A stretch of DNA of 64,000 nucleotides, from positions 22,282,513-22,346,512 of the forward strand of contig CM034547.1 in NCBI GenBank assembly GCA_020055645.1. The letters run 5' to 3'. Of this stretch, positions 28,576 to 43,400 are shown in pieces (position 1 is the stretch's first letter; each line of letters begins with the position of its first letter). The position numbers were made by a program, and so were the translations under genes. The stretch comes from Tomocerus qinae (Eukaryota > Arthropoda > Collembola > Entomobryomorpha > Tomoceridae). The notes below the pieces were generated by a model. It ran no database searches. It was not told where the DNA came from and saw only the letters and a program-made list of their open reading frames with translations.

Positions 28576-29190
28576 CAGTGTACAAAATTTACCACTTTTT
28601 AGCCTTTTTTACCATCACAGTGGTAAAAATGCACTTAATGGTAAAAATGCATTTAATGGTAAAAATGGTAAATTTTAGCGATTGATTATACAGCTGAGTA
28701 AAGATACACTAGACTTCCTAAAATATAAGTTTTAAAACTATATTTTCTGAGATATTTCTAATTAGCCCCTTAAATTAATTAAATCAATTAAGTCAATTAA
28801 ATTAATCATATTTATTTGATTGTACACCAAAAGTTATAAAAAATGAAGAAAGAAAGATTGTATTTGGTATCGCCCATTTAAAATTGATGCTAATTTAATT
28901 GCAATTAATTTCTCAATCGGCAAGGGTTGTTAGCGCCCCCATTGGTTGAATCCTACTCTGATTGATGAACACTTGTCAATTTGTGACAACAATGATCATC
29001 TGTTATGCTATTTCATACTTTGGCACCGAATTTTATTCAAAATTCAAGTACGAAATTTAAATGAAACTATTTTTTACCATTTTTACCATTTATACCACTT
29101 ACCACTACTTTTTCGGTAGTGGTATTTAACGTTAAATACCATTAAAAACCACTTACCACTGGTAAGTGGTAAATGGTATTTTGTACACTG
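28576..29190. mobile_element. Non-autonomous hAT-superfamily element (MITE), 615 bp
   Basis: The element begins CAGTGTACAAAAT and ends with its exact inverse, ATTTTGTACACTG. Thirteen bases match perfectly, after which the two ends diverge within TTTACCACTT-like sequence. Both ends abut the same octamer TGCTTGGA. Just inside the left end an 18-bp unit starting TGGTAAAAATGCA is repeated about 2.7 times (28621–28668). The right end is rich in nested palindromes: a perfect 20-bp palindrome at 29121–29140, and 11-bp arms at 29148–29158 and 29160–29170. There is no open frame that could encode a transposase, so the element would depend on an hAT transposase supplied from elsewhere. The 8-bp duplication, CA…TG ends and subterminal repeats are typical of hAT elements. 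The intact duplication and matching termini suggest a fairly recent insertion. Confidence 0.9.
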
Positions 29191-29198
29191 TGCTTGGA
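29191..29198. repeat. 8-bp target-site duplication, right copy
   Basis: TGCTTGGA, identical to the copy at 28568–28575, flanking the other end of the element. Confidence 0.9.
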
Positions 29199-29728
29199 CC
29201 ATCGGAAACTTATCAACTTGGAAATGAAATCAGTCATGTGAAATCGTCCAAATATTTAAAGATGATCACTATGCGAATCAAAAGAAGTTATACCCATATG
29301 TCCTATTGTGTAAAACTTATTTTGTTCTTTAACTTTCTAATTTGGAATCTATTATATTTGATTGGCTAGCTTATTTCGGTTTCATTCGCAATGTATCGAC
29401 CTTCTGTATTTATCCAAAGATAAAAAACATCTCTACTACAGCAGAAATTCTTCTTTATAATCCACCTATGAACTAAAAGCTTTTTTGTGTTACAAAAAGC
29501 ACTAAAGGTTGCCTTATGTTATTTATGGCGACATTTTATTCATGTTTCTTGCAAGCAGGCAGTGCTTGGGTTGTATTGCCTATAGCTGAGTTTTCACCTA
29601 ATCTCTTGTGTAATCATAACAAGAGTAAAAGTTTGTACTAAACCAAACTTACTAGACAAACGTCTACAGTGCTAAGTATTGTAAATGTTGTGGCATTCTC
29701 TTTATTTCGGTATGAAATGAGAAATTGA

Positions 29729-29775
29729 CAAGTCCTTCAATTTAAGGTCTAATACTATTGTAAGTGAAGGACTTG
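29729..29775. repeat. 11-bp inverted repeat with 25-nt loop
   Basis: CAAGTCCTTCA (29729–29739) is the exact reverse complement of TGAAGGACTTG (29765–29775). It could form a stem-loop. No known small RNA was recognised in it. Confidence 0.6.
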
Positions 29776-31415
29776 ATGTAGCAAAAAATGAATAAATTAT
29801 AATTGATAATAAGTCTATTACTTAATTAGCAATTGAATTGAGAGCCAGTCTGTCAAATGTAATTTGATGGAGCATCACAACGTTAGTGGAGAGACATAGA
29901 TATGATTTAGTTAATCTGACTTTAAACATTGTCTTTTGTGTATTGAGAGTCAGTTTTTGTTTTCACTATCTAAATCTACGGAGTTCATGGATTGTGGTGC
30001 AATGCAGTAACAGTAAAGTGCAGCACAGTTGTAAAAGTACCTTAACATTGTCAGTGGGTAATGCGATATAGGAGAGTAAACATACGGCAGTGAGCCGTTA
30101 GACAATTAAAAGCAAAAGCTCCTGGTCTTGTTTTACATTGTAATTTGTATTGTATTTTCATACAATGGAATATCGGATAGGATAAGGTGAAGGATAAAGC
30201 ATAGGTTGAAGTCAGTAAAAGTGCTGCTTCTATTCTAATCTCTTGTTATTGTGAACAATTGCATTGCACTAACTGTGGACACAATACAATCTACTTACCT
30301 ACAGACCAAAGTGCATCCATTCATGTCTTTTTTCTCTGTATATTATTATATCTCTATGCACTTACACTCAAATTCAATTCAATTTAACCTACAGACCTGC
30401 AGAAATACACAGAGGAACACACTAGATTAGCATTGTACTAAGTAAGTCATAATAATAAATAGTAAACAACAACACTAACCCAGCTGTTTGTTTACTATGC
30501 AAATAAAACCATTAAATCCAATAACACACTCTCTCTTCACACTAAATTGTCATCTTCTTAATAAAACGTTTTAGATTTTTTGCCATTTATTTCAGGTCAT
30601 CTTAAGAAATGGAGTTTATTGGATAATAATTTTCACCTGTACAACTTTCATACAATAATTAAATTATAGTAATATTGGATAAATCATGTCAGATTCTTAG
30701 TTTAGTTATCTGCAATAATTTCCTAGTTGCATCTTATTCCTAGCATTTACTATTTACTTGTAATGGCTGTGATATTTTCTTATAGTATTATAATATAGAG
30801 AAATGAGAAGAAGTAGAGTAAGTGAGTACCTGCCCACCTTACGTTACTGAGTTACACAAATCTCATTTTATTATGACAGAGATCAATACCTAGACTCCTT
30901 GTGGCTTGTGTTCGTAATGAATGAATAATGAAGCTGATCTTAGGATATGATTTTGGAACTAACTTAAACGAAATGCTTACAGCGTGTTGCCTTTGCTCTG
31001 CTCAAGTCTGCTTATAAGCTTACAGTAAAGATTAGACTTGAGTTAAATTGATAGTATATGTGATAAGAAGGTAAAAGAAACATGGCACATGCAGAACAAG
31101 TCTGAGGCAGCAGGAAGGCGGACTTCTAAAAAATATATTAGACCAACCAGGATAAAAAATAAACCTTCGTATTATACAAATGTAAACAATGATTTTGCAG
31201 AATGATGTAAATACTAATTTTGACCTTTTCCTGTTCGGATGTTGTAAGTAAACCAAAATTTTTGAAAGTAAGTAAATGTACATACATTCGGCTATCTATA
31301 CATACTTGCTTAAGTGCACATAATATCTAGCGTATATTTGAAATTGTTAATAATACTATAATATTTACTTACTTCTATTGTAATCTTTACATATCCATGT
31401 AAATAAGTATAATAT

Positions 31416-31446
31416 TTTCAATACACTCGTAGCAAGTGTATTGAAA
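31416..31446. repeat. Perfect 12-bp hairpin with 7-nt loop
   Basis: TTTCAATACACT (31416–31427) pairs perfectly with AGTGTATTGAAA (31435–31446) across the loop CGTAGCA. No adjacent gene end explains it as a terminator. It is a structural observation only. Confidence 0.65.
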
Positions 31447-34400
31447 CAATGCAGCTAATAACGAGTACAAGGAATGATTTGGATAACTGTACAAACAGTG
31501 AATAGTAATGCACATTAGGTTATTAATTATTATCTCCTTCAGAAAATCATGTGAAAACTATGGCCTGCCCATGCAAAGCTTAAGTAATGGTACACTTTGG
31601 TAATTTTTTCCACTTAGGTTTCTATTGATTTACCTGTCTATCTTATATAATTATCAGTTTGATATACTTCTGTTCATATTGTACATTTATAATGTACAGG
31701 GTGTATGATTTTTCGATGATAACTAATCACTTATCATAACTATTTGCAGATAATAGCTTAAATTACTATTAATTACACTCATTACCCTTTTCGTGAACCA
31801 TTTTAACTTCTTGATTTTTGTTTTTGAGAACTTAACAGTAATTCACCCAAAATACTCTACCCACCGATATTTACGAATGGCTAGTTGCTTGAGAATGTTA
31901 TTAATCCCACTGTACATTATAATGTTGTTGAGAGTTTAGAAGAGAGTACAGGTAAAGAAAAGGTGTGGCAATAAAGTAGCATGTGGCACAAGAAAAGTAG
32001 CAATGCTGAGACAGCCAAGAGTGCTATTTCAGTGCTGCGGATTTAATCGGAGCATGTTCAGCCTCTAGTCGGCAACTTCCTTATCAGCATTTCAATCATT
32101 TAATACTGCACATGTTGATGTATTGCTTGGGATCCAGTGGACACATGATCAACGATTTACTTGTTACCTTGATGGCTGGCTTACGTTTAGATCTGGCTTT
32201 ATTAATTACTGCTATCTATACAAGTCTATTCTTAGTTGGTACTGGGCTATTACTTATTTTCAGGCTACCAATTGCTGAACTAACACTAATAGGCGATCTT
32301 TATAGCATTTTCAACTATTATCATACATAAAATTGAAACAGATGAATCTACATTTACTTTACCATACTTATTATTTATAAAACAAATAAATAACTATACG
32401 GCGTCACGATTTACCGAAGTGGAGCAATAATTTAAGAATGTTTTCTTGAATATTAAATGGGAAGAAATTTGAAATGCTAATTAAATAGATTACCAAACTC
32501 TAAATATGTAAACCATTGTAATAAACCAAGTTTTACAGGCACAGAATGAAAATGCAATTTTTATTTTCTAGTTTTGGGAAACTACCAAAATGTTGGTTTT
32601 AAAGTATTTTATTTCTGAAATCTTAAGTCGGGAGAATTATGTGCTTGGTATCTGTCTCCTTCGAAAGAAAATCTAAATTGGTGCATTAGGCATAATGTAA
32701 ACGATTTGAGTTTGGCAATGAGTGTAAGTCGAGCAGGACAATTAAGGGTGCACAAAAATGTGTTTGTGGAGCCATTGTACGGTGATATGACTATATGTAC
32801 ACTAAGAGCATTGTGAATGAAGCCTTTACTGTATATAGGATTTATGATTAAGAATCCTTTGAATAGTATCACATTTATATCTTTGTCCGTATCGGCAGAG
32901 GGAAATTCCTGCTGAGCAGAGAGGAATGTGGATTTGATTGGGATTGGAAAGGTCGAAGGTGAGCCGATCTAATTGCCTTCAATGCCTCATGAGTCATGAA
33001 ATTTCCTTAATTACAGACAAGACAGCCATCAATCGATTGAAAGATCAGCTACACCAAAGCATAGCAATTCCTTGTTATTCGTCGGAGGTAGATCTAATAT
33101 TGTGGCATGTTCTGCGTGTCCTGGGAGAGTTGGACCTTAAAAAGTCTTTTAGTCTTCGTCCACTCTACCATTCATCCATACATCCTTTTTGAATTAAAAA
33201 TGGCATAGCTAAGTCATGTGTGTGGTGGTAAGTAAATTCGTATTGAATTCACCTTCGTAGGATTTCATGCTTAAGAAATTAACTACTACCTATCTCATCC
33301 TGTAAGTTAATCACGGTCTAACTGTATTGATAATAAGTGTACTTATGAATATATATTGTAGGTAAATTGTTTTTTAACTCTTGGATGTGCTTTTTATGTG
33401 CACAAACATGTTGATAATGAACAAATGTGTTCTAATTCAGTTTAAGTTCGCCTTACACAACATTACGAATTACTTTGGCCGTGTGTTACTTTGTTGATTT
33501 TATCATTGTGAATATTGAATTCCATGTGTAAGCCATTTACCAAATCTCCATAAGGAGATTGAAAGATAAGTGTCTGAGCTCGCTTATCTTTTCTTATACA
33601 CTTTAATAGGCCTTTACGTGCATTATAAACAAGTAAAAACTGACAGAGGAAAGACGAGAGCTATACAGCTACATAATAGATTAGATTGTTAAATGCATAT
33701 GAATGAATTGCTGGTGGAGGCATGAACTACAACTGCAAATACGTGTAGTTGTTAGGATCAAATTACCATTTCTATTCGGTAATTCATGGTGTACAAACAA
33801 TTTAAGACCGGTCCTGAGAAACTTAATTGGATTCTGACGTCTAAATTATCTTACACACCTACCTACTTGACTAGCTTGCTTGGGAAACACACACAAGTCT
33901 ATATTATTTGCTCATGTTTTACGAGATTGAATAATACTTAACTAATATCTACGTCTCTCTTCGTAAACGTTATTGCACGGAAAAGAGGAGGATGTTAAGT
34001 ACTGCGATAGTTGCCATCCATGTACTTACAAACATATTTCCTAATTGTAATGGGCATTATTAGTCTTACCAACTGATTTTCACTTAAGATTACTGCTGAA
34101 TTCAATTTTCTCCCATTAAATAGTGATCCCTCTTAAACCTAGTTATTATCTTAGTGATACAGACCTCGTCTCAGTACTTAAGAGTGTCGAATAACAAACA
34201 ACCTCACTGCCTACCTTCTTGCTGCTGGCTGACTACACTATACAAATATGTAAAACTACACCTTCTTACACTTTGCACCAGCGTGAAAGCTAACAACATC
34301 GTGGAAAACGAATTCCTTTCTTTTTTCAACATGATAATGAATTTTAACTTTGGAAATTGCAAGTTTTATGCTATCATACAAAAGTAATCCCTTAGAATGT

Positions 34401-37400
34401 AATTATATGTGTATATGAAGCAATAGTCCCTTTTTCTCCAGTATATTATATTGCTTTCAAATGTAATATAACCAGGATGGTCAGTTGACGTGTAAAAATT
34501 GTCATTCAAAATATTTATTCAAAATATTATTGAAAAAATGTGTACCTATCTGCAACCTACACGATAAGAAATTACTGCTTGAGAGCCTTCCATTAAAAAT
34601 AGCGACCTTGTAAAAATCTGGAAAGTATCATTGATAAGGTATTCACCGTTAAATGCTTGTCGAAGTAGTGAAATAAGTGCAATTGTAATGTCCGTAGAAT
34701 ATATTGCTACCCCAAAACATGTGTATACCTTTCATGGTATGTATCTTATCACGTTCATAAATGAAATGTTTGCTCTTAAATGGTCACACATGTCGATGAA
34801 TGATATTTGCAAGTTTTTTAGAGCAATTTATATCTGTAGCATTATTTCGGATGTAGAATTATTCATTCGTTTAAAGATATTTGTATATTTTACGCTTGGC
34901 TAATATTAATAGGCATCATATGAACTCTTCTTGTTTTGATATCAGTAGATCTAGCGTTGATGTACTGTCTCAGGAGTGTATTTACACTGTAATAACCTTT
35001 CGTGAACTAAACTAACTTCTGTAATAAGTAGTAATAGTCATGCACTAAGTATTAGATGCATAATAAATCCCAGGAGACTGGAAATAGTAGATTTTAATAA
35101 GGATGGATATAATACTGCATTAGCATTTGGGAGATACTTCCTTGGTAGGTTAGATGTATTTATTACCTGTAATAGTTAATGACCGTGTGTACATTAGATG
35201 GATACTGTCTCTGGGCAGCCGAACAGAACCAGAGGAACGGAGAAACTGCCTCGCCTTCTTTTTCCTTTCTGTTTTCTTTGAATTTGATTTGACAACTTCT
35301 CTTTTTACGCTCCTTGATTTTCCGCTCCTCTCCCATCTTCACAGACACATTTAAAATGCACTCTTCTGAACACTTAGCACAGAGTGCATACAAAATAAGT
35401 CCTATATACTTTCTGAAGTGTATAGGATGAAAGACGATGTTGCTAAGAATAAATTAATTACAAAGGCTCATTTACATCATTCATCAAGCAACAGTCAGGT
35501 GAGTTTTTGGCATTAATAATCACAGCACACAACTAACTATAATACTAATGGCGAGTACATGAGAAATAAAATTCGAGCAATCGGGCACTCAAATTCTATT
35601 TACACAAGATGCCAGACTCTGTGAGCTAACCATGAGAAAACACACAAGATATACTAGCTAGTAAAATATGGATAGCAGAATAACCAACTACTTATTTATG
35701 CATAGTGTAAAGTCATTACTTTTTCTATGTAGCTACATTCTGTGTCTATGTCTTACTTACTACATAAATAAGCTTCACAATTTATATGATGATGTATAGC
35801 ACAGGATTTACATACTAACAAGCTGATACACTCATGCTATATATACGGGTACTATAATATATTATGCAGGTAGTATTTAGGTACTTGTGCACACTGCTAA
35901 CAATAACCCATAGCACTTGGCCAGTAGTAAACAATAGGGAATATAGTCAATCCAGTTAAATTACTTTACAGTAGCAATTGAGAATTTGGATTAGTGCGAT
36001 AAGAGAGTTGTAGTTGTCCTTAATGCTTACACAACATCATGTACGTTCTATCTTGCTTTTTCTCTATTAGTTCCAAGTAGTTAGCTCTACGTAACCGAGT
36101 TACATGATGCTAATTTCCACCACTTGCTTCCCTTTCTATATATTATGGTAATAATGCGTCTATACCCACATGTGATGAGTTGGGAAATGCTATTGACGCT
36201 AGTTCTCTAAAGTGAAAAACAATGTGTGTGTAACTGCAATAGTAAATTAAAATATGCATTTTCCCTGTAAAACAAGTCTAAAATCTGGTATTTCTTCGAT
36301 GCTGCAATTTGCATGGCATTTCTAAACCGAACACCTTACTTTGCAGTTTCTTAAGATTAGATCTTTCAAATCTTGTCTAATAAAGTAGACATTAACTTAA
36401 CCGTAACTTACAAGCATGTGCTCTTCAACACAACAGCCACTGACAATACCTAATTGAAAGTTTTTGCATTTGATTTCTTTTATAATCACATAATTAGTCA
36501 CAAGTTCAAGGTCTGCTTTTACCATACATTTTTACTTATTAGCATAAGTCTCACCAGACTTATTATTTCTCTGCCTCTAGATATTGGAAGCTGAAGTTGA
36601 GACTCAGTCTATTTATGTATTTGCTACCACATTTTTTTTATCATTTGCGAATTGCATATAAAGTATTCCCACAAAACAAGAACAAAGTCTATTTATGTAA
36701 TTCTATATTGTAAATGCATGTACACAGTATGGAAGAGAGTTGAAGTGTTAATCTAAATGACTAGTCAGTACTTAAAAATATTTACTTTGCATGAGTATGT
36801 GCAGAGTGTGTGGAGTAGGTTATTGCATCTAGTAATAACAACATGATAGAACAGATACGTCCCATTATCAATCAATAATATCAACAGGGTATTAAATCGC
36901 CTACTTAAATATCTAGAAAGTCAGCAGTGTGTTTGGTAAGAAAGCGCTCTGGCTACGGTATGTTTGTGATAAGAAGAATCGAGGATCATTATGGCACTAC
37001 ATGAGTGACTTTGTAAGTAAATCTCGAATACTCACTCTGCAATGATTGACTGGAGGAATGATTAAGCAAATTGAAGTTAACTTGACTTGAGACTTCACAG
37101 TGGACTAAAGAATCAAAAGATAACAAACCTCAACATGAGATTAGTCTCACTCACACACAACGCAGTTCCCCAAGTCATAAACTTGATCTCCTTGTGACAA
37201 CCCACCTCGGCTAGAAAGGTAAATGAAGCCGACACGACGCGACCGAATGCTAAAGAATAAGCGTTGATTTCTACAAAACCTTCGAGTAACAATGTCTAAT
37301 AATGTCCAACAACTTAAACTACATAAAAGACCTGGTGACTTGTTAATGATCGAAAAGGTTGACTAATCCATTTCAAACTGCACTCTAACACCAAATGGCA

Positions 37401-40400
37401 AATACTTATACTGGCTACTGACTAGACTAAGTGTCCATGTTGTAATGCCTATGGGAACTTTTGCATATAATTTTCACAGGACAGTATCCATAATGGCAGG
37501 TCAGAGTAAAGTACTCGTACCCTAAGTACCCGGAGTCAAAAAGTATAACCCTGGTTGTGACCAACTATAGTAAGTTGTTAATAACCAAAATGCTTATTTC
37601 AACATGACCCTGAGTCAAGTTAAGAAACAGTATCATTAAGTGACAGCGAAACCTATTTTTTATTTCAATATAATTTAAATTGACCGTCTAAAGATTTTAG
37701 TCGGTAGCGCAGAATTAGTAGTACTTATACCATACTTCGTGCTAAATTCAAAAAAATAATTTGTAGAGATGATAATTTCTCTAACTCGACAAAACAAAAA
37801 CCAGCAACTAACAGCAGATAATGCAATTTCATTGAATTTAGACTTATGATCAATAAATATCCATATAACTTAAAATGTAAGAACTCCGTAAAATATGTAG
37901 ACACTACGAGATTACATAGCATTTGCACGTAGAGAAATTCTATGTGAAACAAACATAAAGCGGAGTCAGTACTGGAAATGGATAGACTCTAGTGGGTAGA
38001 CTACGGAGGGAAATTGTATAAGTTGACTAGCATGGTGAGATGAAAAGAGTTCTTCCACTTCTAGTCTTAAGAAAATCAGATGTACGACTTAGGTGAATCC
38101 TTAAGTTAGTTATCGTGTGCTTGGAAGTTGTAAAAGTGTAGGATAGCTCGCGATTGCGACAGACAGATAGAAGCTTTCTTATACCTGAACATTCAACTGT
38201 AAATACAAGTCCAATAGATATAGATTGAAATCAGGTAAGCTATGAACGGAGGAATATGCATATAAGTAGTTGGGTAGTATAGGAGAATAAATGGATGGAA
38301 TGAATTTGGAGAACGGACGGATGCAGAAGAACGGATGATGTTGCTGTGTCACTGAGGGTCACATTTTGGTGCCCCTTGGAGGCTCATATGGCTCTCACCT
38401 CAGCGGTAGATTCCTTCCAGTCATCCCTTGCATAACGATGCCCTCGAGTCCTTCGCATGCCAGCCCGTCACCATCACATCACATCACCTCACGCCGCAAC
38501 AACTAAACCAAACCACCGACTCTAGCTCTGACTCAACTCTAAACTAACTACTTTATGTAATATCTGGCCAAGCAGACACTCCAGCCTTTTCCGACATAAA
38601 TTCTCTATACTGATTTCTACAGTGATAGTATTTATCTTTTTTTGCTGCAAACAGTAGTAGATCCAAACAACAATGCTGCTGTGTGGTAGTGCAATTGTAA
38701 TAATATTCAAATAATTCAGACGCAGTTTCAAACTGTAACATGGGCCTTTATGTATTAGATCTATATATAGGAGAAATAGATTGCATTATAAATAGATTGG
38801 TACGATTAAGAATAGAGTATCTCACAGATAAATTGCTTTGCTTTTCGTGCTCTGTATTTAAAACGTGCAATATTGCTATAATCGTATCTCGGAAAGAGTT
38901 AAATAGAAATACCTAAGGGTAATGGTAGTGCACATAACATCTTTAGAAATAGCAAAGGATTTAAATAGTGTATGGATGTGCCTATAGCAGCTTTCTAGCT
39001 TTAACCCTAAAGTAGGCTTATTTACCATAACGAACGAAAAGCTAATTAAACTCACGCCCATCATTATGATTTTCACCAATACTTTAGTACCTATCCTATT
39101 TAGTGCTACTGCTTAACTAGTAGTGCATTGAATTGTGCACATAATTGTATGTACACATGATGCTATGAATAGTTTGAAAGTACTAACGTAAAGAGTAGTA
39201 CTGCCAAAAGCTCTTGAAAGAAATTAACCAATGGTGTGTCTGATTATGACTTGCAATAATAAAATATGCAAGTCTTGAAAGTATTTTGAATGATGCATGC
39301 ATTACATTAGGTATGTATAGGTAAATAGTAGTGCATGTAGAGATTAATACATGAAAAGTTGCATTAGATGATGTACTATTCAAGAATTCAGTACAAGGAT
39401 TAGCAAACATCAATTGCTTTACTTACGGTTGATATCTTAATTAAGTCCTTTCAACCTAAATAAGTTTCCAAAACTTAATTGACTGTGACTGAACGGTATC
39501 GTGTGATGCAAGTACTTTGTGGATGTTCAGACCGAATCTACTATCTCAATGGCTACCCTACAGAAAATCGTCTCTCACGAACACGAGCGAAACTCCATTC
39601 TGTTCTCTTGTGATGACTCCTCGCTTTGGTTCTCCTGTCTTGTCTCCCTACTAAAATACTAATATAGAAATAGCTCGGCAGACAGATTAACTCGAGTTTA
39701 GCCTTACACAAGTCAGAATAATCAGTCTACTCAAAGTCTCAGGTGTCTGTCTATCTTTGTCTTACTACACACAGAACCTCGAAACATTTTCTTTTCTATC
39801 CATTCTTTGATCGATCAATTTACTGACAAATGCTTACATTGAAAATCTATCACGCACGTCCTAATAATGCACTCACTAGGTACACTATCCAAATATTGTC
39901 TATATTTTACATCCACATCCAAATGAATCTTATTTACGGAAGAATGTTTGTAGTTTAAAGTAACGCTGCAGCTTCAAATATCAATCTCAATCTTAACCAA
40001 ATATTAAATTAGTTACAATAATAAACATAATGATAGAAGTATCAAATTGAAAATAGACCATGAGCGATCTACTTTAGGACATTTATTTATTACTAACGGT
40101 ACTTTCTAAACAGTTAAATCATACAGGGAAGTGTTTGCCTTTATAAGGACATATACATAATACTCTGAGGCTATTTGTTACTTTGATATTTATTTTAGAA
40201 AACAGCTATTACTACTATTTGACACATTCGGAAGCCATTTGGCTTAGAGCAATTGAGTGTTGCGAAAAAGAAATTATATTGTTTTTTTGTACCTGATTTT
40301 GAATATTGATGAATTTGAATAGATCATGTATTAAAATATCAGGAGTGTGAAGATGTATTATGCCTAAAATTATGTTATATTTTTAAGCATTTGTTTTACT

Positions 40401-43400
40401 GCATGTTTTTCATTCGCATGTTTGCATGTGTGATGGATCTGATGCAGAATAAAATGGGGTTATTTCAACTAATTAAGCACTTTTCTTCCAAATTTTCTAA
40501 ACTAAAATGCAAAAAAGAAAGATAGTATTCTTAGACATAGATATTACTAGGATCAGAGAATGTTTGCCAATTTCAATTTGATAATATTACCCTTGATGAG
40601 CATTACGCTTATCTTCTTCTAGAACTAACTACTTTTTCATGCAATTTAATAACTTGAGTATGAGAGTAGATACAAGTTACATTACTGTACTGTGTACATT
40701 AGTAAATCTACTAGTCAAAATCGGAATTCACATTGTAACTTCCAAGCTCCTGGTTACCCATGAGCTATACTTATCAGCCAGACTTTTGTCCTGTAGGGGA
40801 ATCTGAGGTTATATTTTAAGTATTACAGAAGGTATAAAGGTATTTATATACTTGAAGGTACAAAAAGTAGATAGAATATTTAAAACATTCTTTCGTTTGG
40901 TAGAAAAAGAATAGAGATTCATCAATTTTGGCCAGGCGTAGGGTTGGATTGCATTGACGAAGAAAGATGAGGAGCGACTGGCCGACCGCCTGCCTTCGTA
41001 TAAATGATGATCGTCTTGGCACCTCTGACAGATTGTCTCTTGTCAGTTTCTTCTCTAACTTCTTTCTACACGAGCCTTAAGTGCCACTTCCACAGTTTTA
41101 TTCAAGGCTAATCTCCCTTCTTACTTCTCATGTCTATATTTAATTTTTTATGCTTTTACTGTCCTTCTTAGCTTTCCCATTTCACACCGACAAGACTTCC
41201 ACTCATCCTTCAATTGCTCTGCCTTCATTATCTAATTTTGTCTTCATCCCCGGTCTAAAACATTATTCAGTTAATTAAGTGCTTAAGACTGTAATTTATA
41301 TGTTTGTAAGGTTTTACAGGTAGCCACAACCATCTGCAGACATTCAGTCCCTACATACAAATAAAATCCTCTTAGTAGTACAATACGAATTATTATTTGT
41401 TTCACAATTTAAAGATCAATATACTACAATTTGCCATTGGAGGACACCTACTCGATCTCAATCTGCAGAAACATTCATGACAGAATAAAGATAACCTATG
41501 GCATTTACATATTGATTATTTATGGAAAGAAGTGAAAGCTGAAATGACAAAGCAAAGCCAGGACTTATATATACAAGGCACTGAGAAGGGTGATAGATAT
41601 TGTGAGACAAGAAGATGAATGTACGGTCGATGGAGAGGCATTTGTTTGTCAAGGGAGTTGGTACTTAAAGAGGATAAGAAGAAACAGGTAGATCACGATA
41701 TGACTAAGATGATCCGTCGGTTCCGTGACTCAGATGGCAGATAGTGTCTGAGTTCCGCGTGTGGGCGGACCTTCTTTCAAGCTTCTGTCGTGATCTGATC
41801 CACACAAGACAGAAATTAATCGAACCGAAGTCAAAAACTGAAATGAACTTCTAATCTTTTCAACTTCGTTTCACATACCGTGCATTTTATTAGTAAAGCT
41901 TTAGCCCTATATACACATATACCATTCTATATTATAGGATTTTAAACAGTTTTATATTCTTTTGATATTGATATACAAGACAACAATAAATACTGTAGTC
42001 TATATTTGGCATACATTTTAAAACAAAGTTTTAAGGGAGACAATTCCACTGCAATAAGAATGAAGTATAGTACACTTACCCCTTCTGTTAATAAAGAAGA
42101 AATATTGACATTTTGTATATGTTTAATTTTTGTGTTGACAATTAATGCAGTAGAAAGGTATGAATTTTAATGGTTTAGGGTTCCGTTTTAATTTTATACT
42201 TCTCTAGAAATCAACTATTAATAAGAAACGGTAGGTATAGTTGTTATTTCAAAGTGTGTATTATTTTCACATTTCTGTTGTTGAATGTATTTATATCTAA
42301 ATCATACGTACAAGTAAGGGGTCATGGAAGAAAAGTAAAGTGCAATAGACTATGAAGATTGAGACAATCTGCCCAAGTATTAGCGAAGGGTCAGAGAAGT
42401 ATGTGTACAAGTTCTTAAAAATTTTGACCAACCACCTCCTCTTGAAAATCTGTACACAAAGAGCAGTTCACAGAGACGATGATGAATGCACAAATGTAGG
42501 AATTGGTATTATTTAATTAAATACCACCAAATACGTAGTAAATAGCTGTCATTATCATTTCTTGGTAGGCAGTACGCAGTTAATTAAGTAGGCAACATTA
42601 TACTGTGAACACGTACGGAAATGGGAGCTGATATAAAGCCACAATTATTGTAGCTCACCACTCACAGCTTGTTGCAATTAAAATCATCAAATACTATTCG
42701 TTATACTTATGATGGTGTTCAGAATCCTTTCTTATAGGTTTACAATAATTAATGTTCTGTGTAGATAATATATTTATGATTACGATGTGTGCGTGGTTCA
42801 CTTTTTTGTGAGTTGATGCAGAGAGTAAAGACTTAGGAGTAACAACGAATGTGACGGGTTGGCTAATAGCTTTTGCCCTAACGTTTTATTACTCATTTAC
42901 GTCAGAATCACAGTAAAATAAAAATTCATGTTTTTTCTAAACAGAATATTATCCAAGTACCCACCAACACTACCACTCATCTCACAACCAACAGGTAACA
43001 TTACATGTGAGTATTTACGGAATGTTATTGAAGGAAATAAGAAAACGCCGAATTCGTAGCAATGCCGGATGCTGTGCTTAATTTCATGCTGCTACTTACT
43101 ACAAAAAGGCTGGGCTGTTATTTACCAGAGCTTCCACATTTCTTGACTTTCTACAAATGCCACCTCTAAATACTTTATCATATTATCAAAATGTGGCATG
43201 CTTTATAGTAGTACATAGGAACTATAAGTATCAGTTTGGTCTGTTTAACCTTTTCATTGTATTGATAATTATGACATTTAAGGAGGAGAAATGGCATTAT
43301 GCATACAGTAGATTTACTATATTTCAGAAACTCTTGATTGACAGTGGACAAATTTTGACTAACGTGTTGTTAACTATTAGGAAGACAAGTGTGTTATACC

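Noticed and set aside
32112-32330. Hydrophobic 72-codon frame resembling a membrane protein
   Set aside because: T-rich AT DNA commonly gives Leu/Ile/Phe runs. No signal peptide logic, family motif or neighbouring exon supports it.
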